Below the pieces are notes generated by a model, which was given only the letters and a program-made list of their open reading frames with translations, was not told the DNA's origin and made no database searches. A stretch of DNA of 64,000 nucleotides, taken from assembly GCA_900107365.1 (NCBI GenBank), contig FNPS01000004.1, positions 248,001-312,000 on the forward strand, read 5' to 3'. How positions within the stretch are numbered: the first letter of the stretch is position 1; each line of letters begins with the position of its first letter. A program made the position numbers and the translations under genes. The stretch is from Flavobacterium aquidurense. GTDB lineage: Bacteria; Bacteroidota; Bacteroidia; Flavobacteriales; Flavobacteriaceae. Shown in pieces: positions 1-9,417 of the stretch.

Positions 1-75
1 TAAATGCCGAAAGCCTAATTTTTTAAGATTAATATGCTTTACGATTAGATCATCGATCTTTTTAAGTTTTTCCAT
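1..75 (-). CDS. Partial CDS, N-terminus of an unidentified protein running off the left edge
   Basis: Reading the minus strand from the ATG at 75 gives 25 codons with no stop before the window edge (it begins MEKLKKIDDLIVKH). The Lys-rich, amphipathic start looks protein-like, but too little is visible to name a family. The open frame is short enough to occur by chance. It is placed here because the gap to the tRNA on its 5' side is otherwise empty and the tRNA terminator lies upstream of it. The family is not recognised. Confidence 0.4.
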   Translation of the reverse strand, partial: MEKLKKIDDLIVKHINLKKLGFRHL

Positions 76-282
76 TTTTATATCTTATCAAATAAATTAG
101 ATTTTTAATTCTATTCTTATATTTTCAACCACAAATAAAATCTATTTACAAACCCACTGTCTCTAATTTTGCACCTTTAATTTTAACTATTTAATATTGA
201 TTTTTAAATTTATTAATGAAAATGGTAATAACGTAGGTTTGCAATCTCTGCAAATAAAAAGAATTTAAGAGTAAATATAAAC

Positions 283-311
283 GAAAAAAGCTCCAGATTT
301 CTCTGAAGCTT
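283..311 (-). terminator. Intrinsic terminator of the tRNA-Met transcript
   Basis: AAGCTcCAGA (288-297) pairs with TCTGaAGCTT (302-311) with one mismatch. On the minus strand the stem is followed by a run of six T. It sits directly downstream of the tRNA 3' end. Confidence 0.75.
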
Positions 312-316
312 TGTCT

Positions 317-392
317 TGGTAGCGGGAACAGGACTCGAACCTGTGACCTTCGGGTTATGAGCCCGACGAGCTGCCTACTGCTCTATCCCGCG
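317..392 (-). tRNA. Initiator tRNA-fMet (CAT anticodon)
   Basis: The minus strand folds into a complete 76-nt cloverleaf with the 3' CCA encoded. The anticodon is CAT, in loop CTCATAA. Two features mark it as the initiator rather than the elongator: the anticodon stem has the three consecutive G:C pairs (TCGGG/CCCGA), and the acceptor stem has an unpaired first position. That first position is C1 opposite U72, where Escherichia coli has C1 opposite A72. Unpaired 1-72 is known to be needed for formylation and to bar use in elongation. A promoter with both elements lies just upstream and a hairpin terminator just downstream, so this is a single-gene transcript. Confidence 0.96.
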
Positions 393-404
393 ATGTTTCG
401 GGTG

Positions 405-434
405 CAAAGATACGCCGTTTTTTGAGAAATCCAA
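405..434 (-). promoter_or_regulatory. Bacteroidota-type promoter of tRNA-fMet
   Basis: On the minus strand TTGG (431-434) is followed after 18 nt by TATCTTTG (405-412). This matches the Bacteroidota primary sigma consensus (-33 TTG, -7 TAnnTTTG). The expected start site is a few bases before the tRNA 5' end at 392. Confidence 0.8.
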
Positions 435-481
435 CGAAAACTTTAAAAAATGTTTTATTTTCTGTATTGAGTTGATATGAC

Positions 482-489
482 TACCTTTG
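482..489 (+). promoter_or_regulatory. Candidate -7 element for era
   Basis: TACCTTTG matches TAnnTTTG and ends 19 bases before the era start codon, implying a very short leader. No convincing -33 TTG is seen at the usual spacing. Confidence 0.5.
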
Positions 490-508
490 CAAAATAAATA
501 TTTCACAA

Positions 509-1390
509 ATGTCACATAAAGCAGGTTTTGTAAACATCATCGGGAATCCAAACGTTGGAAAATCAACGTTGATGAACGCCTTTGTTGGAGAAAGATTATC
601 GATCATTACATCAAAAGCACAAACAACTCGTCACCGTATTCTTGGAATCGTAAATGGCGAAGATTTTCAACTTATATTATCAGATACCCCAGGAATCATC
701 AAACCAGCTTATGAAATGCAGGAGTCGATGATGAACTTCGTAAAATCGGCTTTTGAAGATGCTGATATTTTGGTTTACATGGTCGAAATAGGGGAGCAGG
801 ACTTAAAAGACGAAGCTTTCTTTAATAAAATTATCCATGCTAAAATTCCGGTTTTATTATTGTTGAATAAAATTGACAACTCAAATCAGGAACAATTAGA
901 AGAACAAGTAGCATTTTGGACAGCGAAAGTGCCAAATGCAGAAATTTTCCCAATCTCAGCTTTGCAGAATTTTAATGTACCGGAAGTTTTCAGCAGAATT
1001 ATTTCTTTGTTGCCAGAATCTCCGGCCTATTATCCTAAAGATCAATTAACAGACAAACCAGAACGTTTTTTCGTAAACGAGACAATCCGTGAGAAAATCT
1101 TGTTGAATTACAGCAAAGAGATTCCGTATGCAGTTGAAATCGTAACGGAAGAATTTTTTGAAGATGAAAAAATTATCAGAATCCGTTCGATCATTATGGT
1201 AGAACGCGAAACACAAAAAGGAATTATCATTGGACATAAAGGTGCGGCTCTTAAGAAAGTTGGAACCGATGCGCGTGCTGATCTAGAGAAGTTCTTCGGA
1301 AAACAAATTCACATTGAATTGGTTGTTAAGGTGAATAAGAATTGGAGAAGTAACGCGAATATGTTGAAACGTTTCGGGTATAATCAGTAA
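509..1390 (+). CDS. era: GTPase Era, 16S rRNA-binding ribosome assembly factor
   Basis: Era is an essential GTPase that binds the 3' end of 16S rRNA through a C-terminal KH domain during 30S maturation. The 293-residue protein has the family's usual length. G1 is GNPNVGKS (12-19), G2 lies around QTTRHR (38-43), G3 is DTPG (59-62), G4 is NKID (120-123) and G5 is SAL (150-152). The KH loop is IGHKGAALKKVG (241-252), and the protein ends with the FGYN motif expected of Era. It lies just upstream of der, another ribosome-assembly GTPase, separated by a perfect palindrome. The adjacency is consistent with a shared role; separate -7 elements suggest separate promoters. Confidence 0.97.
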   Translation: MSHKAGFVNIIGNPNVGKSTLMNAFVGERLSIITSKAQTTRHRILGIVNGEDFQLILSDTPGIIKPAYEMQESMMNFVKSAFEDADILVYMVEIGEQDLKDEAFFNKIIHAKIPVLLLLNKIDNSNQEQLEEQVAFWTAKVPNAEIFPISALQNFNVPEVFSRIISLLPESPAYYPKDQLTDKPERFFVNETIREKILLNYSKEIPYAVEIVTEEFFEDEKIIRIRSIIMVERETQKGIIIGHKGAALKKVGTDARADLEKFFGKQIHIELVVKVNKNWRSNANMLKRFGYNQ

Positions 1391-1398
1391 AGAGTTTT

Positions 1399-1443
1399 CA
1401 GTCACAGTCACAGTTTTCAGATGCCAAACTGTGACTGTGACTG
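1399..1443. repeat. 18-bp perfect palindrome between era and der
   Basis: CAGTCACAGTCACAGTTT (1399-1416) and its exact complement (1426-1443) enclose a 9-nt loop. It begins 9 bases after the era stop. No T-run follows, so it is more likely an RNA-stabilising or repeat-derived foldback than a classic terminator. The following GACTGAGACTGCGACT resembles the micro-repeats at 10123-10153 and 33519-33549. Confidence 0.8.
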
Positions 1444-1515
1444 AGACTGCGACTAAATATAGACGCAAAAAATAAGGGTACTTAGAAACTTAGTGGCTTA
1501 GCCACTTTTTTTACC

Positions 1516-1523
1516 TACCTTTG
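1516..1523 (+). promoter_or_regulatory. Candidate -7 element for der
   Basis: TACCTTTG matches the TAnnTTTG consensus, about 95 bases upstream of the der start. The -33 region is weak (TTAG near 1490). Confidence 0.4.
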
Positions 1524-1618
1524 CAAAAAATTAAAATAAAGCATTTTGGATGTATAAGTGATTGATTATGGGATACTAATAATCAAAATCTAAAGTCTAA
1601 AATCTAAAATTCAAAAAA

Positions 1619-2929
1619 ATGAATAACATTGTTGCGATAGTAGGAAGACCTAATGTAGGGAAATCAACCCTTTTTAATAGGCTGATACAAAGAAGAGAAG
1701 CTATTGTAGATTCAGTATCTGGGGTTACCCGTGATAGAAACTATGGTAAAAGCGAGTGGAACGGAAAAGAGTTTTCTGTAATTGATACCGGCGGATATGT
1801 TCGCGGATCTGATGACGTATTTGAAGGAGAAATCCGTAAACAAGTGGAGCTTGCTATAGACGAAGCTGATGTTATTATTTTTGTGGTTGATGTAGAAGAA
1901 GGAATTACACCAATGGATGATGTTGTTGCACGCTTATTGCGTAAAGTGACTAAACCGGTTTTATTGGCGGTAAATAAAGTTGATAACGCAATGCGTGAGA
2001 AAGATGCGCTTGAGTTTTATAATCTTGGTTTAGGAGAATATTTCACATTTGCGAGTATTTCTGGAAGTGGAACAGGAGATTTATTAGATGCTTTAATCGA
2101 ATCTTTCCCAGTAAAACCAGAACCAGTTCAGGAAGAAGTGGTTTTGCCACGTTTTGCTGTTGTAGGTCGTCCGAATGCTGGTAAATCAAGTTTTATCAAT
2201 GCATTAATCGGTAAAGAGCGTTTCATGGTAACGGATATTGCGGGAACAACTCGTGATGCTATTGATACCAAATTTGACCGTTTTGGTTTTGAATTTAATC
2301 TGGTTGATACTGCGGGAATCCGTCGTAAAGCTAAGGTGAAGGAAGATTTAGAATTTTATTCTGTAATGCGTTCGGTTCGTGCCATTGAGCATGCAGATAT
2401 CTGTATATTGGTTATCGATGCAACCCGTGGATTTGAAGGTCAGGATCAGAGTATTTTCTGGTTGGCTGAGAAAAACCGCAAAGGTGTTGTAATCTTAGTA
2501 AACAAATGGGATTTGGTTGAAAAAGATACCATGTCGACTCGTGATTACGAAGAGAAAATCAAAAAAGAATTAATGCCTTTTACTGATGTGCCAATTTTGT
2601 TCGTTTCGGCTTTAACGAAACAACGTTTATTGAAAGCATTGGAAGCTACGGTTCAGGTTTTCGAAAATAGAAAACAAAGAATTGCGACTTCAAAATTCAA
2701 CGAATATATGTTGAAAGTAATCGAAGCTTATCCGCCACCAGCGACAAAAGGTAAATATGTGAAAATTAAATATTGTATGCAATTGCCAACATTAACACCT
2801 CAGTTTGTGTTTTTTGCGAACATGCCACAATATGTTAAAGAACCATATAAAAGATATCTTGAAAATAAAATTAGAGAAAATTGGGACTTTGCAGGAGTGC
2901 CAATCGATATTTATATTAGAGAGAAATAA
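1619..2929 (+). CDS. der: GTPase Der (EngA), double-GTPase ribosome biogenesis factor
   Basis: Der carries two tandem GTPase domains and acts in late 50S subunit assembly. At 436 residues it has the normal length. The first domain shows GRPNVGKS (9-16), DTGG (56-59) and NKVD (119-122). The second shows GRPNAGKS (183-190), DTAG (230-233) and NKWD (295-298). The C-terminal KH-like domain follows from about residue 350. A strong intrinsic terminator lies 5 bases after the stop codon, so der ends its transcript. Confidence 0.98.
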   Translation: MNNIVAIVGRPNVGKSTLFNRLIQRREAIVDSVSGVTRDRNYGKSEWNGKEFSVIDTGGYVRGSDDVFEGEIRKQVELAIDEADVIIFVVDVEEGITPMDDVVARLLRKVTKPVLLAVNKVDNAMREKDALEFYNLGLGEYFTFASISGSGTGDLLDALIESFPVKPEPVQEEVVLPRFAVVGRPNAGKSSFINALIGKERFMVTDIAGTTRDAIDTKFDRFGFEFNLVDTAGIRRKAKVKEDLEFYSVMRSVRAIEHADICILVIDATRGFEGQDQSIFWLAEKNRKGVVILVNKWDLVEKDTMSTRDYEEKIKKELMPFTDVPILFVSALTKQRLLKALEATVQVFENRKQRIATSKFNEYMLKVIEAYPPPATKGKYVKIKYCMQLPTLTPQFVFFANMPQYVKEPYKRYLENKIRENWDFAGVPIDIYIREK

Positions 2930-2933
2930 TACT

Positions 2934-2962
2934 AAATCCCCGCCACAACGGGGATTTTTTTA
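2934..2962 (+). terminator. Intrinsic terminator of der
   Basis: AAATCCCCG (2934-2942) and CGGGGATTT (2949-2957) form a 9-bp stem with a 6-nt loop, followed by a T-run. Confidence 0.92.
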
Positions 2963-3086
2963 TGACTAATTTTAATTTTAGAGAATTTTAGTTTCATTTA
3001 ATTGGCACACTATTTGAATAAATGTAAAAACTACAATTAAACCTTTTGTGTTTTTTGTAGTCTTACTATTCTAACTAACCAATTTT

Positions 3087-5858
3087 ATGACCAGGATTTT
3101 TTCATTATTACTGTTTTTTCTTTTTTGTTTTGCCGCAAATGCCCAGAACGATATTGTTGTCAAAGGAACTGTAGTTGACATCAATACACAACTTCCTCTA
3201 GAACTTGCTACTGTTTATTTTACGACTGTAAAAGATTCTACTATAATAGAATATGCTACTACAGACAAAAATGGTGTTTTTAGAATAAACACTAAAAAAT
3301 ACGACAAACCTGTTTTGCTAAAAATAAATTATATGGGTTATCAGCCTTATATAGAAGAGCAAAAAGGACTTTTAGAAAGCAAGGATTTCGGAAAATTATA
3401 CGTGCTTGAAAATGTAAACGCACTAGATAATGTTGTAATCAAAAGTGCTGCTCCGCCAATCACGATGAAAAAAGACACATTGGAGTTTAATGCGGCTTCG
3501 TATAAAGTACGGCCAGATTCTAATGTTGAAACGCTGCTTAAGCAATTGCCCGGCGTTGACGTTGACAATGACGGAAAGGTGACGGTAAATGGGCGGGAAG
3601 TGACGCAGTTTTTAGTCAACGGAAAAACATTTTTTGATAAAGATGGTGCTTTGCTTTTAAAAAATCTACCAGCAGACATTATAAAAAAGATTCAGGTTTC
3701 AGATTTTAAATCTAAAAAAGAGGAACTCGCCAAACAGGAATCGACTTCAGATTATTCGTCGATTAACCTGACTATTGATGAGAAGAAAAACAAAGGTTAT
3801 TTCGGAAAAATATTAGGCGGTTATGGTTCTGATGACCGGTACGAAAGTAGTTTGCTTATGAATTTCTTTAATAACAAACGAAAGATTAGCGTTTTAGGAT
3901 CATCAAATAATATAAATTCGACCGGATTTGCTCAGGATGAAGTATTTGATAATATGGGAGGCGGAAGAAATAATAGCAGTAAAAATAGCGGTTCTACCGG
4001 TAGCGGAAAAGGAATTACACAATCGAATTTATTCGGGGTCAATTATACAGATGACTGGAGTGAAAAATTGGCGGCTATGGGAAGCTACAATTTTTCTAAT
4101 ACCATTAATAAAAACGAAAGTAAGGCCAACCAGCTTAGTTTTTTGCCAACAGGAAATATCATTACGGAATCTGATGCTAAAACAAGAAATGAAAATACAG
4201 GCAACAAAGCTAATTTTGAATTAGAATATAAAATAGATCCGACCACAAGACTTGTTGTTGCTCCAAAATTAAATCAGTCCCGATCTAATAGCGATTCATC
4301 TTCGTCTACTTCTTCGGTAGATGAAAATGGCGATGCTTTAAACGAAAGTACGGCTAAATCTTATAATGAAAGCAATAATACAAGTTTTGCCAACACGATC
4401 AATTTTAATAAAGTGTTTAAGAAAAAAAATCGGAATCTTAGTTTTGTTTTTGATAACAATAATTCAAAGACAGATTCTGATGGATTTAATCAATCGGAAA
4501 CTATTTTTTATCAGGATAGTAAACCAGACGATTTAAGAAATCAGAATACTAAAAATAATAGTAGTAGTGATTCTTATTCGGCTGATATTGAATACACAGA
4601 ACCTATTACAGATTCATTAAGAATACGATTTGGATCTGATTTTGATTGGAAAAATGAAATAAAAGATCAAAAAACCTTTGATTTTGATGCAGCAACACAA
4701 TCGTATTCTGATTTGAATGAATCATTAACTACCTATACAACTTCGAGGCAAAATTCAGTTAGTCCAAAGGTTGGAGTTACTTTGCAAAAGAACAAATTCA
4801 CGTTAAATCTGGATTCTAAAACGTCTTTGGTTGATTTTGATAATTACTCGTTGTACTTGGGTAAAGAGACGGAATTGAATAAGAAATATGCTTTGCCTTT
4901 TGCAACGGCTCAGTTTCGATATAAATTCAGCCGATCAAAAAACCTGACTTTAAAATACGATTATTCAAGTACACTTCCTTCTGCCAGTTATTTAATGCCG
5001 GTTGCGAATTTAAGTAATCCGTTGAACTCTATTATCGGAAATCCAAACCTGGATCCAATCGAGAAAAACACCGTGAATTTTAATTTCAGAAATTTCGATT
5101 TCAGAACGCGTTCAGGCTATAGTTTTATGGCAAAAGGAGATTATTACAGTAATGATATTTATGCTACATCTGTGTATGACGACAGTGGTAAACGAACGAC
5201 ATCTTACATTAATATATCAGGAACTTACGTGGTTTCTGTTGGAGGGAACTGGAGTCAGTCTATTAAAAGAGACGCTCATGTTTTAAGATATGGTTTGGCA
5301 CTAAACGGTAGCTATTCGTTTGATAAAGGATTTACAAACGCCGTAATGTACAATGCAAAATCTACAGCTATAAGTCCAAAAATTTACATGACGTATGAAT
5401 ATGGAGAAGTGCTTACCATTTCACCATCCTATAGTTTGTCTTATAACGAAACAAAATATGAGAATTATAACAGAGACGCGAGTTCAAATGTGCTTCATAA
5501 AATCAATTTGCAAACAACGTCTTACTGGCCGGCGAATTTGATTTTTGGAAATGATTTCGGCTATACCTACAATTCTAATATTTCGGGTGATTTCAAAAAA
5601 GATTTCTTTCTATGGAATACCAGTTTATCATATGGCTTCTTTGATAAAAAGCTTTATGCCAAAGTAAAAGTTTATGATGTTTTAAATCAGAATCAAAGTG
5701 CTACCAGAACGATCTCAGCTACTTCTATTCGTGATGAGGAAAATACAGTTCTAAAAAGATATATGATGTTCTCTTTGGCTTATAAAATTGGAAATTTTTC
5801 ATCTAAAGAAAAAGGACAAAAGAGAAGAGGAGGAGAGCGTCAGGAAAGGGAAGAATAG
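3087..5858 (+). CDS. Outer membrane beta-barrel protein with CarboxypepD_reg-like and plug domains
   Basis: A 923-residue outer-membrane protein of the TonB-receptor-like superfamily, closest by eye to the Bacteroidota outer membrane beta-barrel family (OMP_b-brl_3). It opens with a signal peptide cleaved after FAANAQ (about residue 20). A CarboxypepD_reg-like beta-sandwich follows (about 25-110), then a plug-like segment (about 120-215) with LLKQLPGVDVDNDG. The long remainder is barrel, rich in Asn, Ser and aromatic residues. The C-terminus ends in a basic-acidic tail (RRGGERQEREE), not the usual terminal aromatic. No ligand can be inferred: the neighbours are not transport or degradation genes, and no SusD partner is present. 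Confidence 0.82.
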   Translation: MTRIFSLLLFFLFCFAANAQNDIVVKGTVVDINTQLPLELATVYFTTVKDSTIIEYATTDKNGVFRINTKKYDKPVLLKINYMGYQPYIEEQKGLLESKDFGKLYVLENVNALDNVVIKSAAPPITMKKDTLEFNAASYKVRPDSNVETLLKQLPGVDVDNDGKVTVNGREVTQFLVNGKTFFDKDGALLLKNLPADIIKKIQVSDFKSKKEELAKQESTSDYSSINLTIDEKKNKGYFGKILGGYGSDDRYESSLLMNFFNNKRKISVLGSSNNINSTGFAQDEVFDNMGGGRNNSSKNSGSTGSGKGITQSNLFGVNYTDDWSEKLAAMGSYNFSNTINKNESKANQLSFLPTGNIITESDAKTRNENTGNKANFELEYKIDPTTRLVVAPKLNQSRSNSDSSSSTSSVDENGDALNESTAKSYNESNNTSFANTINFNKVFKKKNRNLSFVFDNNNSKTDSDGFNQSETIFYQDSKPDDLRNQNTKNNSSSDSYSADIEYTEPITDSLRIRFGSDFDWKNEIKDQKTFDFDAATQSYSDLNESLTTYTTSRQNSVSPKVGVTLQKNKFTLNLDSKTSLVDFDNYSLYLGKETELNKKYALPFATAQFRYKFSRSKNLTLKYDYSSTLPSASYLMPVANLSNPLNSIIGNPNLDPIEKNTVNFNFRNFDFRTRSGYSFMAKGDYYSNDIYATSVYDDSGKRTTSYINISGTYVVSVGGNWSQSIKRDAHVLRYGLALNGSYSFDKGFTNAVMYNAKSTAISPKIYMTYEYGEVLTISPSYSLSYNETKYENYNRDASSNVLHKINLQTTSYWPANLIFGNDFGYTYNSNISGDFKKDFFLWNTSLSYGFFDKKLYAKVKVYDVLNQNQSATRTISATSIRDEENTVLKRYMMFSLAYKIGNFSSKEKGQKRRGGERQEREE

Positions 5859-5891
5859 ATTTTTGTAAAATTCCAATCTAAAAAAAATTCC

Positions 5892-5954
5892 AAATTCCAA
5901 ATTCCAACAAAACAGCCTTTGTAGATCTGCAATTTTTGTTGGAATTTGGAATTT
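5892..5954. terminator. 21-bp perfect palindrome, probable bidirectional terminator
   Basis: The arm AAATTCCAAATTCCAACAAA (with one more A, 5892-5912) is exactly complementary to 5934-5954 around a 21-nt loop. It lies between convergent genes, where a bidirectional terminator is expected. The arms consist of the reiterated unit TTGGAATT, which recurs at 36571-36593 and 47728-47755. Confidence 0.65.
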
Positions 5955-5976
5955 CAATTTTGGAATTTTATTTTCT

Positions 5977-6720
5977 CTATTTTTTCAGTTTACGATCAAT
6001 TCGGTGATAAACGGTAAAACGAATAATATCCCTATCGTAGAAGTCAACACCGCTTGCACGCCTTTGAAAACTTTTCAAATAACCAACTTCTAAACCTATA
6101 TTAGGATTGAAATGATAACGTAAAGCAGCATAAAGCCGGTTTTGATCGAAAGTATTTCGTTTGTTGTCTTTTCCGAAATTAAGCAGGACTTCATCAGAAA
6201 TAGTACCTTTTATGCTTTGTTTTTCTTTCTTCCAAAGATCAAAAGTCGATTGTAATCTGTATCTGAATCGGAAAGCAAAAGAAAAATCATCCAATAATTC
6301 CGTTTTAGTAGCTTGCTGAATAAAACGTTCTTCCAGTTGAAAACGATTATGGAAGGTAATTTTAGCAATATCGTTAATTAACGTAATGTCTTGTTGAACG
6401 CGATATTCGGGAACAGAAAAGTCAGGATCAAAATGTGCATCTTGTGTGTTGACATTAAAAAAGGCAAATCCGCTTCCTAGATCTACTAATTTCGTGGCGC
6501 GATATCTTCCCTGAACTCGTATTACAAATAGATTTTCATGAATAGGATTTACAAAACTTCGGTTATCAAATTCAGAATGTAAGGCCCATTTTTCAGTTAA
6601 AGGCAGAATATTGTAATATCGAACCCAGGTCAGGGTTTGCTGGTCGATAGTGCGTTTGTTTTGCGCAATTCCGATTTGACTTAAAAGACCAAAAAAGAAA
6701 ATTATCCTGAGAATTTTCAT
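5977..6720 (-). CDS. DUF2490 domain-containing outer membrane protein
   Basis: A 247-residue protein with a signal peptide cleaved after GIAQ (about residue 19). The body is a run of short amphipathic strands ending in basic residues (HRIDRKLKK). The early motif WVRYYN, followed by LHSEFDNRSF, and the later RFRYRLQS and GYLKSFQRR are what I associate with DUF2490, an uncharacterised Bacteroidota family predicted to form a small outer-membrane barrel. It is convergent with the barrel gene to its left and is separated from the TonB receptor upstream by a terminator, so it is probably expressed alone. Its function is unknown. Confidence 0.75.
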   Translation of the reverse strand: MKILRIIFFFGLLSQIGIAQNKRTIDQQTLTWVRYYNILPLTEKWALHSEFDNRSFVNPIHENLFVIRVQGRYRATKLVDLGSGFAFFNVNTQDAHFDPDFSVPEYRVQQDITLINDIAKITFHNRFQLEERFIQQATKTELLDDFSFAFRFRYRLQSTFDLWKKEKQSIKGTISDEVLLNFGKDNKRNTFDQNRLYAALRYHFNPNIGLEVGYLKSFQRRASGVDFYDRDIIRFTVYHRIDRKLKK

Positions 6721-6810
6721 TTACATAAATTCAGGCTGCGAATATATACAAATCAAAATGTATTTTGGGAAGATTAAAATTGGTTTAAAATGCTTTTTTG
6801 TGATTATAAA

Positions 6811-6844
6811 AAAACGAGGCAAGTTTTTAAGCTTGCCTCGTTTT
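6811..6844 (-). terminator. Intrinsic terminator of the TonB receptor gene
   Basis: AAAACGAGGCAAG (6811-6823) pairs perfectly with CTTGCCTCGTTTT (6832-6844). On the minus strand the stem is followed by T-rich sequence, 24 bases beyond the receptor stop codon. Confidence 0.9.
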
Positions 6845-6867
6845 ATATATCGAAATTAATTAATTTC

Positions 6868-9417
6868 TTATAATGAATATTTCAATGTAACGCCATACGT
6901 TCTTTGATCTCCAATTACGCCAGCATATTGTCCTGAGTTTCCTCCTGCAGGCAACAATTGCTCATAGTAATCTTTGTTTAATAGGTTACGTCCCCAGAAG
7001 TAAACCGATAATCCCTGAGAAGCACGGAAACCTAAACGAGCATTAAAAATCGCATAACCCGGAACTACTAAATATTTTGAAGCAGAAGGACTAGAAGAGA
7101 ATTCAGAACGTGCATACGAATCAATAGCTAAGAAAATTTTTCCCGCGTTTCCAAAGAATCTTGCGTTATCAGAAAGTTCTCCGCCTAACGATCCGGCCCA
7201 TCTTGATGCACCCGGTAAATCAGTTCCTGAAACATCTTTATAAGCTACCGGAGCTCCGGTCTCTTCTAATGGAAGTGGTGCATTTGTAAATTTCACATAA
7301 GTACCTTCAGTATAAGTAGCAGCAGCATTTACGGTTAAATGTTGGCTGAAAACAAAACTTGCATCCAATTCAGCACCTCTTACACGAACTTTATCTGCAT
7401 TAGCAAGATAACCACGGTTTACACCCAATTCAGCTGCCTGAACGTTTGTTTGGAAATCTTTAATTTCGGTATTAAATAAAGCTAAATTAAATATTGAATT
7501 TTTAAAAGGAGAAGTTTTTACTCCCACTTCATAATGATTTACTTTCTCTGGTTTAATTACCGCCAGATCAAGCAAAGGTTGTCCTTTTGCATCGGTTGGT
7601 AATCCGGCAACGTTTACTCCAACTGGTTTGTAGCTTTTTGCATAAGTAGCATAAGCATTGATTTTATCAGATGCTTTATAAGTTAAAGTTAAGTTTCCGG
7701 AAAAGTCGGTATTATCTGTGCTAGAGTCAAATGCCTGATCAGAATAAACCAGTTTTTTCAAGGCTAGTAATGCTGGATCAGTTGTTTGAAGACCTCCATA
7801 CGTCGTACGGGCATAATGCGCGTCTTTTTTATCGAAGTTGTATCTTAAACCTGGTAAAATATGTATTTTCTCTGTAATAGCCCAGTCCAATTGTCCAAAT
7901 ACTGCCGCACTCGAGGCTCTGATATTGGCATCTGTTTTGATTCCGTATCCTTCAAAAAGCCCCGGAGTTTTCCATAACGGACTTGTTGTACTTTGAGCAA
8001 ATCTCCATTGTGCGTTTCCAGATTCTTCTGTACCGTCTGTTTGAGAAGTTTGGTCAATGAAGAATACACCTGCAACTCCGCTTAATTTTGAGGTTAGCTG
8101 ACCTGCATAACGTACTTCTTGCGTAATCTGTGTTTGTCTTGTTGGGTTTTGTGATTTTGCTAATACTTGCAATCCCGTAAAATCCCTGTCATTTGATGGA
8201 TCCCAGTTCCAGAATCTCCAGGCTGTTGTTGAAGTAAGTGTTCCGCCACCAATTTTGGTGTCAATATTTAGCGAAATACCTCCCATGTCTTGTCCTGAAC
8301 GCCATGGGGTATCGTGGTCGATTTTACGATCAAAAGCATTTAAACTTGGTAATTGATAGTTTAAGTCTTTAATAATAGCATCAAACTGGCGGTAAGCTGC
8401 TCTTTGAGTAGGAGCAACACCAGCAACAACCTGTGCGTATCCGTCTGGACGTTGCGTTGTAATATCTGCTGCTAATATAATATTAGTATTTTCTGTAGGA
8501 GTCCAAAGTAATTGTCCTCTGATTCCTTGATTGTTTAAAGTATTAGTTGGTCTTCCCGTTACTACATTATCAATTAAACCATCACGTTGTGTACCTGAAA
8601 AAGACAAACGCCCAGCTACTTTTTTACCTAATGCCCCTGTAACTGAAGCTTTAGCTTGTAAGAAGTTATAATTTCCGTAGCTTACTTCAAAATCAGCTCC
8701 TGATGTAAAACTTGGCTTACGGGTTGTAATGTTAAAAGCTCCTGAAGTGGTGTTTTTACCAAATAAAGATCCTTGTGGGCCACGTAGTACTTCGATTTGC
8801 TCTACATCAATAAAATCTAAAGTTGTAGCGGCTGGACGAGCGTAATAAACACCATCAACATAGAAACCAACTCCTGGATCGATTCCGTCATTTGTTAGTC
8901 CGAATGGAGAACCAAGGCTACGAATATTAATCCCTGTATTTCTTGGATTTGATGAATATAATTGAACAGAAGGAACCAATTCTTTGATACGGTTTACGTT
9001 AAAGGCACCAGTTTGTTCTGCTTGTTTTCCTGTAATAACAGAAATGGCAATTGGCACATCCTGAACTTTTTCGATACGACGTCTTGAAGAAACCACAACT
9101 TCTACAAGTTCATTTTCTTCTTTTAAGATAACTGCTAATGGAGTTGCTGGTATTGCATCCAATTCTATTTCTGTAGTTTTATAGCCAACGTATTGAACCA
9201 AAATAGTTACCGGAAGTTTTCCTTTAGTATTGATTGAAAATTTTCCATTTGAATCTGAAGTTGTGCTAGAAGTAGTTCCTTTGATAACAATGTTAACGGC
9301 TTCTAATGGAGTGTTTTCTGTTGTTGTTACGACACCTTCGATATTTTGTGCGTAAGATGTTGTAAAGGCTAATAGTAAAAAGATACTTGTAAGTGATATT
9401 TTATATAGATTTTTCAT
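6868..9417 (-). CDS. TonB-dependent receptor
   Basis: An 849-residue outer-membrane active transporter powered by TonB-ExbBD. The signal peptide is cleaved after SYAQ (residue 24), a CarboxypepD_reg-like domain spans about 25-105, and the plug spans about 115-230. The plug shows VPIAISVITG, a nested IEVLRGPQGSLFG and GAFNITTRKP, which place it among siderophore/vitamin-type receptors (FecA/CirA-like) rather than SusC. The barrel ends with an aromatic-rich strand (YGVTLKYSL). It has its own promoter, a leader of about 190 nt and a palindromic candidate operator. The next gene upstream is an Rrf2 regulator, so iron-, sulfur- or redox-responsive control is plausible. The substrate is unknown. 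Confidence 0.92.
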   Translation of the reverse strand: MKNLYKISLTSIFLLLAFTTSYAQNIEGVVTTTENTPLEAVNIVIKGTTSSTTSDSNGKFSINTKGKLPVTILVQYVGYKTTEIELDAIPATPLAVILKEENELVEVVVSSRRRIEKVQDVPIAISVITGKQAEQTGAFNVNRIKELVPSVQLYSSNPRNTGINIRSLGSPFGLTNDGIDPGVGFYVDGVYYARPAATTLDFIDVEQIEVLRGPQGSLFGKNTTSGAFNITTRKPSFTSGADFEVSYGNYNFLQAKASVTGALGKKVAGRLSFSGTQRDGLIDNVVTGRPTNTLNNQGIRGQLLWTPTENTNIILAADITTQRPDGYAQVVAGVAPTQRAAYRQFDAIIKDLNYQLPSLNAFDRKIDHDTPWRSGQDMGGISLNIDTKIGGGTLTSTTAWRFWNWDPSNDRDFTGLQVLAKSQNPTRQTQITQEVRYAGQLTSKLSGVAGVFFIDQTSQTDGTEESGNAQWRFAQSTTSPLWKTPGLFEGYGIKTDANIRASSAAVFGQLDWAITEKIHILPGLRYNFDKKDAHYARTTYGGLQTTDPALLALKKLVYSDQAFDSSTDNTDFSGNLTLTYKASDKINAYATYAKSYKPVGVNVAGLPTDAKGQPLLDLAVIKPEKVNHYEVGVKTSPFKNSIFNLALFNTEIKDFQTNVQAAELGVNRGYLANADKVRVRGAELDASFVFSQHLTVNAAATYTEGTYVKFTNAPLPLEETGAPVAYKDVSGTDLPGASRWAGSLGGELSDNARFFGNAGKIFLAIDSYARSEFSSSPSASKYLVVPGYAIFNARLGFRASQGLSVYFWGRNLLNKDYYEQLLPAGGNSGQYAGVIGDQRTYGVTLKYSL

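Noticed and set aside
3347..3679. 110-codon minus-strand frame within the outer-membrane barrel gene
   Set aside because: Antisense to the conserved plug-like segment of 3087-5858; low-complexity Ser-rich translation.
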